This document shows, piece by piece, positions 5,234 to 8,779 of a stretch of DNA of 8,779 nucleotides; the first letter of the stretch is position 1, and each line of letters opens with the position of its first letter. The stretch is from contig JAAZOO010000052.1 of the NCBI GenBank assembly GCA_012797715.1, positions 1 to 8,779 of the forward strand, in the 5' to 3' direction. The translations under genes and the position numbers were made by a program. The stretch comes from Geobacteraceae bacterium. GTDB lineage: Bacteria; Desulfobacterota; Desulfuromonadia; Geobacterales; Geobacteraceae. The notes beneath the pieces were generated by a model that saw only the letters and a list, made by a program, of their open reading frames with translations, ran no database searches and was not told where the DNA came from.

Positions 5234-5977
5234 TTAATAGCTCATATAAAATATGCTGGGCCTGCTGCAACATCCCGTGTCAGGCCCGCGGTTGTGTTTC
5301 AGCATCTCATCAGCTGCAGGCCAGGGCCGCGGCGGCTTGACTTGTTTCCTGAATGGTTCCTCCAGCGGTTTTGACGGCAATACTGCCCGGTATCCGTCAA
5401 GGGACTCCCGCACCCATCCCATTTTCCCCTCGTGCCGGTAGTATCGCTCCATCTCTTGTTTCGTGAGCATAGTGATTGCGGAGCGTCTCTCCCACAGGTG
5501 TTCCGAGAATCCCAGGAACCCGATTCTGTATAGGACTGAGTCCTGAGAGCCGCGCATGGCTGCACACCGATCCATGTATGCGGACAGAATCGGACTCCCC
5601 GCCTCTGCGCCAAATCCGTCACCGCTGTTGATGCGAAGCTCGTGTCCGGCAAAAAGCTGTGCCCAGCCGTCCCATCGGCACAGGAACGTGTGGCATCGCA
5701 GCGGCTCCATGCAGGCAATGGGCTCGGTGTCGCAATCGAGGTAAAATCCGCCGTGGCGCGCCACCACCATCACCCGGAATATGTCCGACGCGATGGATGG
5801 GTGGTACCCGCGCAGATCGTGATAGTCCATCACGGAATCGTAGTCCGGCAGGGTCTCCCGGGTCCAGAGCCGCACATCCCACCCGGGGTGGAGCTCCATG
5901 AGCCGCTTGCGCCACGTAACGTACTGTCCCGGTAGCGGCCCCCCCAGCCATATCTGGTGTATAGTTCGCGGAATCAA
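5234..5977 (-). CDS. GT32-type glycosyltransferase (DXD motif), phage-borne
   Basis: This 247-residue protein has the hallmarks of the DXD sugar-binding-region glycosyltransferases (Gly_transf_sug / GT32, the Och1 and TcdA/B-like fold): N-terminal IPRTIHQIWLGG, the helix ASDIFRVMV at 63-71, then HGGFYLDCDTEP with the metal- and nucleotide-sugar-binding D81-C-D83. It should transfer a sugar from a nucleotide sugar; the acceptor is unknown. There is no signal peptide or membrane segment, so it is probably cytosolic. It starts with TTG at 5977, supported by GGAGGT (5983-5988) 5 nt upstream, and overlaps the preceding stop by 4 nt (TTGA), so translation is coupled. It is the last gene of the late cluster. 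The C-terminal 40 residues, rich in K, P and C, are not recognised. A role in modifying host surface glycans or virion proteins is inference. Confidence 0.88.
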   Translation of the reverse strand: MIPRTIHQIWLGGPLPGQYVTWRKRLMELHPGWDVRLWTRETLPDYDSVMDYHDLRGYHPSIASDIFRVMVVARHGGFYLDCDTEPIACMEPLRCHTFLCRWDGWAQLFAGHELRINSGDGFGAEAGSPILSAYMDRCAAMRGSQDSVLYRIGFLGFSEHLWERRSAITMLTKQEMERYYRHEGKMGWVRESLDGYRAVLPSKPLEEPFRKQVKPPRPWPAADEMLKHNRGPDTGCCSRPSIFYMSY

Positions 5978-6264
5978 TAGTAACCTCCGCCCGTGAAGGT
6001 TATCGTGACAGGACCGTATTCAGCCCCATCGACCGCCGCCCATATGCGCAATATGCCCGGTTGCCGCGAGAGCACCCAGCTCCCCCAGTCCAGAGTCGTA
6101 CGATAGCCGACAACTCCAACCTGTCCCATGCCGAAAAATACCGGAGGCGATCCGGATAAATCCAGCGGAGTCCACTCGGTGCGCCAGGCCACCTCAGCGC
6201 CGCAGGTTTCCCCGACGAGCCTGACAGGGATGAATGAGTAACTGGATTGTGCCCCGGTCCCCAT
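5974..6264 (-). CDS. Small phage tail-region protein, unknown function
   Basis: A 96-residue protein not assigned to a family. The start at ATG 6264 is chosen because it forms a TAATG junction (1-nt overlap) with the stop of the preceding gene; a GTG-type start at 6297 would overlap that gene by 34 nt. The composition is rich in beta-formers, glycine and aromatics (many W, Y and F) with no charged helices, and it ends in GGGYY, suggesting an all-beta structural protein. There is one cysteine, and no signal peptide or membrane segment. It lies between the 60-aa gene and the glycosyltransferase, overlapping the latter by 4 nt. A role as a minor tail or fibre-associated subunit is inferred from position only. 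Confidence 0.7.
   Translation of the reverse strand: MGTGAQSSYSFIPVRLVGETCGAEVAWRTEWTPLDLSGSPPVFFGMGQVGVVGYRTTLDWGSWVLSRQPGILRIWAAVDGAEYGPVTITFTGGGYY
5983..5988 (-). promoter_or_regulatory. Ribosome binding site fixing the TTG start of the glycosyltransferase
   Basis: GGAGGT on the minus strand, 5 nt before TTG 5977. Full complementarity to the anti-Shine-Dalgarno core, together with the TTGA overlap, explains how a rare start codon is used here; the TTG codon directly precedes the family's N-terminal IPRTIHQIW motif. Confidence 0.75.
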
Positions 6265-6446
6265 TAGATGCTCACCGTGATCCCCGTGGCGGACCACTCC
6301 AGGTTCTCATCCTGGAGGTATAGTCCGTAAATTTTCGGCGTGCATCCCTTGACTTCCAGGGGTTTCTTGCCTCCCAAGGGCTCCTTGACCATCCGTATCC
6401 CAAACGCTGAATCCTCCCCGCGAACAACTGTTCTTTTGACTTTCAT
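6264..6446 (-). CDS. 60-aa phage protein, unknown function
   Basis: A small basic protein, not recognised. The ATG at 6446 overlaps the preceding stop by 4 nt (ATGA) and follows GGAGGT with a 6-nt spacer, a strong initiation context that argues for a real gene despite its size. Basic residues concentrate in the N-terminal half (MKVKRTVVR, GKKPLEVK); the C-terminal half is neutral to acidic and ends in a hydrophobic strand. There is a single cysteine and no membrane segment. Its stop overlaps the next start by one base. Genes of this size between tail genes are often small structural or chaperone proteins, but nothing in the sequence settles that. Confidence 0.7.
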   Translation of the reverse strand: MKVKRTVVRGEDSAFGIRMVKEPLGGKKPLEVKGCTPKIYGLYLQDENLEWSATGITVSI

Positions 6447-7516
6447 ACCGTTACCTCCAATTCCTGCGTCACGAATCCGGCAGCCTCTATTTTCAGGTGA
6501 TGGGAGCCGCGGGAGGTCTGGAACGATACCCGTCCGAAGGAGTCCGTCACCAGGGTCAGACCGCCGTCGAGAGTCGCTTTCGCTCCCGGAAGAGGCGTAT
6601 CGTCATCGTCGCGGATGGAGAACGTGGCGAAACCCGCCACATAGGTGACGCTGATACCGGCCGGGAGTTGCGGCGCGTAGGCCTCGGAGAGTTTCGCAGG
6701 CGCAATATGAGGCACATCCCCTGCTATCCCGTCCACGGTCAGGCGCACGGATGCGGATGCCGGGTCCAGCTCGCTGTCCAGCACCAGCATCCGCCCCGAC
6801 ACAGGGACGTGGGGGTGCTGGACCGTCACCCATGTCCCCGGAGGGATCGACGCATATTCCGGGCCTGCCGTAAAGGACACCCGCCAGCGGGGACGGGACA
6901 GGTAGCGGAGCAGCCGTTCCCCCGCCAGGTATGCCTGGCGGGGGGAGCTGAGCCATTTCAATTCCAGGGTCTTGCTGATCCTGCCGTAGCGCCTGATCTG
7001 ATCGGGAGCTTCCAGGAGGAGGGCCTTCCTGCATTCGCCGCCGGCCCAGTCGTAGGCGTAGCGGATGCTAAGGACAGTACAGATATCCCCGCATGCGGCG
7101 GAGACATTCAGGTCGTGCATATTCCGAAGGGTGAACGAGCCATAGGCAGGCTCTGATGGGGGCTCCTCGCCCAGTACGGCTCCGGCCGCCGCCACGCAAA
7201 CAGACCCGCAAACCATGGCTGCGGTCCCGGATTCCGTGAGCCCCGGTGCGATCGCGCCCCGGTCGGCGCGGACTGGCAGAAACGACCGGACCGTTCCCGA
7301 GCGCCGGGAGGCAATCGTGGCCAATCCGGACACCGCAGCTCCAGCCGCCGTGCCGGGCGCGCCGGCTACTGCCCCGCCCCGGACGGATGATCCGCCGCAC
7401 CGGACCAGAGCCTGGCGCTCAGTCGCCACGGATTGCACTCCGGCTCCCGTAACCAGCCCCCACCTGGAGGTTGACGCCACGGTGGAGCCGCCTGCCGGGC
7501 CGAACAGTATCAGCAT
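6443..7516 (-). CDS. Phage tail protein with J-like segment and C-terminal carrier-type domain
   Basis: A 357-residue protein in three parts. Residues 1 to about 125 are low-complexity, rich in Gly, Ala, Ser and Val, without recognisable motifs. About 150-275 contain a segment resembling the later part of J-like tail-tip/hub proteins: YGRISKTLELKWLSSPRQ, then RLLRYLSRPRWRVSF, then IPPGTWVTVQHPHVPVSGRML. This matches the pattern in which residues that release from the tail core are followed by a PGDxVxV-type strand. About 288-357 look like a carboxypeptidase-regulatory-like or Ig-like beta domain (FSIRDDDDTPLPGAKATLDGG, then TDSFGRVSF, then HHLKIEAAGF), a module common on surface-exposed phage proteins. 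ATG 7516 is preceded by AGGGG and starts 3 nt after the upstream stop. It is probably part of the tail tip facing the host. Family assignment is by pattern only. Confidence 0.75.
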   Translation of the reverse strand: MLILFGPAGGSTVASTSRWGLVTGAGVQSVATERQALVRCGGSSVRGGAVAGAPGTAAGAAVSGLATIASRRSGTVRSFLPVRADRGAIAPGLTESGTAAMVCGSVCVAAAGAVLGEEPPSEPAYGSFTLRNMHDLNVSAACGDICTVLSIRYAYDWAGGECRKALLLEAPDQIRRYGRISKTLELKWLSSPRQAYLAGERLLRYLSRPRWRVSFTAGPEYASIPPGTWVTVQHPHVPVSGRMLVLDSELDPASASVRLTVDGIAGDVPHIAPAKLSEAYAPQLPAGISVTYVAGFATFSIRDDDDTPLPGAKATLDGGLTLVTDSFGRVSFQTSRGSHHLKIEAAGFVTQELEVTV

Positions 7517-7519
7517 ATA

Positions 7520-8332
7520 TTAGCCCCTGAGCATGTACGGAGTAATGCTCCCGCCGCCGGCGATCCCGGTGACGTGCACGGCTATGGCCTCCGCCCCCTG
7601 CGCCTCCCACCACTGCACCGGCAGCATCAGGTTATTGTATTCATTCGTGATGTCTACCCCGCCGCGGATGAACTGTTTCGTCTCCAGCCGGGCCAGCAAA
7701 TCTCCGGCCGATGTCAGCACCAACGGCGTGATATGCGCAGATTCGAAGGTGGAAAAACCGTTCACCACCAGTGAAATGCCGAATCTCCCTCCGGAGTCGC
7801 CCAGGAGCACCCTCCACATATGCCATTCAGGGAAGGTCAGAGTATTTTCTTCCCCGTTTTCTGTCACCACATTCGATGCAATGGTTACTCCCCCAGAGAC
7901 TTTCCAATCATTGATCGGGGACAAATATATGGTTCCGCCCCTGCCGGACCGAGAGCCTGACGCCACAGGCGTCACCCCCTGTTCCTCCGCGTACACCGTA
8001 AAGGTCGTCGTCGCCCCGTCATACACTACAGACCACCAACAGCGGCAATCGCCGAAATTGTCCGCGACGACATCATCCCCGCGTATCCAGACAGATGTCA
8101 CATACCCCCCGGGGTCACCGGCGACAGCCGGATATATCCCGCTCACCTTCTGCGGCGGGTCAGCGGCGGTCAGGCTGCTCCTGCACTCCACCAGATCCCC
8201 GGCAGGCCGCGCCACCGGAGACACCAGCTGTATCACCCGGTCCCGTCCCGTCTCCATGTCCCTCTCGCGCGCGTCACGCACGGATACCGGCCTGCCGCCG
8301 GTCTGGTCTGCGATAAGAATCGATCGTTCCAT
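7520..8332 (-). CDS. Phage tail-region protein, unknown function
   Basis: A 270-residue protein not assigned to a family. The frame is open upstream to 8419, but the ATG at 8332 is chosen because GGAGGT lies 3 nt before it and an earlier start would overlap the preceding gene. The first 60 residues are charged (R, D, E); the remainder is rich in G, S, T, V and aromatic residues with alternating strand-like patterns (TIYLSPINDWKVSGG, FGISLVVNGFSTFE), as expected of a beta-rich virion protein. It has an aromatic patch CRCWWSVVY near 105-113. No signal peptide or membrane segment. It sits between two genes that both carry J-like tail-tip segments, so a place in the tail tip or baseplate is likely by context. 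Confidence 0.78.
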   Translation of the reverse strand: MERSILIADQTGGRPVSVRDARERDMETGRDRVIQLVSPVARPAGDLVECRSSLTAADPPQKVSGIYPAVAGDPGGYVTSVWIRGDDVVADNFGDCRCWWSVVYDGATTTFTVYAEEQGVTPVASGSRSGRGGTIYLSPINDWKVSGGVTIASNVVTENGEENTLTFPEWHMWRVLLGDSGGRFGISLVVNGFSTFESAHITPLVLTSAGDLLARLETKQFIRGGVDITNEYNNLMLPVQWWEAQGAEAIAVHVTGIAGGGSITPYMLRG

Positions 8333-8335
8333 ATC

Positions 8336-8341
8336 ACCTCC
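8336..8341 (-). promoter_or_regulatory. Ribosome binding site setting the start at 8332
   Basis: GGAGGT within GAGGAGGTGAT directly before ATG 8332. It falls between the stop of the upstream gene (8343-8345) and this start, and decides against the upstream in-frame candidate at 8419. Confidence 0.75.
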
Positions 8342-8342
8342 T

Positions 8343-8779
8343 CTATACGGGGTATACCCTCGCGATGCCCGGCATGCCGCCGCTCCAGACGCCGCCGCAG
8401 CTGGCCATAATCTCGTCAATCTGCGCGCGGATGGTGACGGTATCGCTCGCCACCACCCCGCTCAGCTCAATACCGATGGACCGGCATCGGGAGCGGAACG
8501 CATCCAGATCGCCATATCCCACGGGCAGGCCGCACAGGTTCGCCAGCAGGTCCCACAGGATGTCGGCGGGGTTCGTGAGCAGTTCTCCGGTGTCCGGGTG
8601 CATTTTCCCCCGGAGTGACACGGCCAGCGTCTCGTTCGCCGCGGCGGGCCGCGCCAGCCGCAGCAGTGACACGGCGTGCCCTTCGCCATCCGAGGTGTTC
8701 TCCAGGGTGTACTGGGTGTCGGCCACATCGTCCCTGGTCACGCCTTCCACCGCCTGAACGGCATGGTCGAGAAGGAAGA
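8343..8779 (-). CDS. J-like phage tail-tip protein, C-terminal fragment (5' end off window)
   Basis: The minus-strand frame is open to the window edge, so this is the C-terminal 144 residues of a longer protein; a GTG at 8750 is only an internal codon. Visible residues about 55-110 (SLRGKMHPDTG, TNPADILWDLLANLCGLP, GDLDAFRSRC) resemble the stretch of lambda J and Phage-tail_3 proteins where NPAxxLxDLL precedes a helical segment. It is followed by IRAQIDEIMASCGGVW, matching the usual LLDxIxxxCGG-type strand-helix unit. Typical J-like proteins continue for hundreds of residues beyond this point, but here a stop follows at once after VYPV, and comparable later segments occur in the gene at 6443-7516. 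The function inferred is tail tip/hub assembly and host recognition. Confidence 0.75.
   Translation of the reverse strand, partial: FLLDHAVQAVEGVTRDDVADTQYTLENTSDGEGHAVSLLRLARPAAANETLAVSLRGKMHPDTGELLTNPADILWDLLANLCGLPVGYGDLDAFRSRCRSIGIELSGVVASDTVTIRAQIDEIMASCGGVWSGGMPGIARVYPV

Larger units (their letters stand above)
5145..8779 (-). mobile_element. Late end of a probable prophage, Mu-like right end suspected
   Basis: From just after the tRNA operon to the window edge there are six closely packed minus-strand genes of phage late type, GC-rich and dense unlike the spaced housekeeping genes. Two encode recognisable J-like tail-tip segments, and the last one transcribed is a glycosyltransferase. 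The element continues beyond 8779. Its left limit here is inferred from the 22-bp-period direct repeats at 5153-5192, next to candidate TG ends at 5142, 5145 and 5147. No transposase or integrase is in view, so the integration mechanism is unproven; a tRNA-Arg-targeted tyrosine or serine recombinase phage is the alternative. Confidence 0.65.

Noticed and set aside
7533..8618. 361-codon plus-strand open frame antisense to the tail genes
   Set aside because: It spans two minus-strand genes that have strong ribosome sites and tight junctions. Its composition (R, P and S rich) is typical of a shadow frame in GC-rich DNA.
1..8779. CRISPR array or defence system
   Set aside because: No regularly spaced set of three or more repeats and no cas-like, restriction-like or toxin-antitoxin protein is visible. 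The only direct repeat is the two-copy pair at 5153-5192.

Overview
The window joins an ordinary bacterial housekeeping segment (about 1-5100) to the late end of what looks like a prophage (about 5145-8779, all on the minus strand and running off the right edge). The seryl-tRNA synthetase has wording typical of Geobacter-like Desulfobacterota (former Deltaproteobacteria), for example the segments around VGASEADNVE, PKPHWEIGE and LPKFEEDLF. The host is therefore probably a member of that group. This rests on remembered family patterns, not on a search.

Housekeeping part. The 3' two-thirds of uvrC (plus strand, 5' end outside the window) converges on a minus-strand redox pair: trxA (cytoplasmic thioredoxin) followed by a TlpA/ResA-like protein with a signal peptide. 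One hairpin between the converging genes can end transcription from both sides. Further right is minus-strand thpR (RNA 2',3'-cyclic phosphodiesterase). It is divergent from serS across a 315-nt gap that holds a good serS promoter and a GC-rich, structured but unidentified stretch. serS is followed after 7 nt by tRNA-Ser(UGA), then tRNA-Ser(GCU) and tRNA-Arg(ACG), ending at a 17-bp-stem terminator. The synthetase and two of its own substrates thus appear to share one transcript.

Accessory part. About 45 nt beyond the terminator is a pair of 18-bp direct repeats with a 22-bp period, placed just inside several TG dinucleotides. This is the layout of the R1/R2 transposase sites at the right end of phage Mu, so the boundary may be the right end of a Mu-like transposable prophage. 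From there six tightly packed minus-strand genes read leftwards toward the boundary. In order of transcription they are a J-like tail-tip fragment (5' end off the window), a 270-aa unknown, a 357-aa tail protein with a C-terminal carrier-type domain, 60-aa and 96-aa unknowns, and finally a GT32-type glycosyltransferase that starts with TTG. Junctions are short gaps or 1-4 nt overlaps, so translation is probably coupled. The glycosyltransferase at the extreme end looks like an accessory (moron) gene, in the place where Mu carries com/mom. No integrase, transposase, CRISPR array or rRNA is visible.
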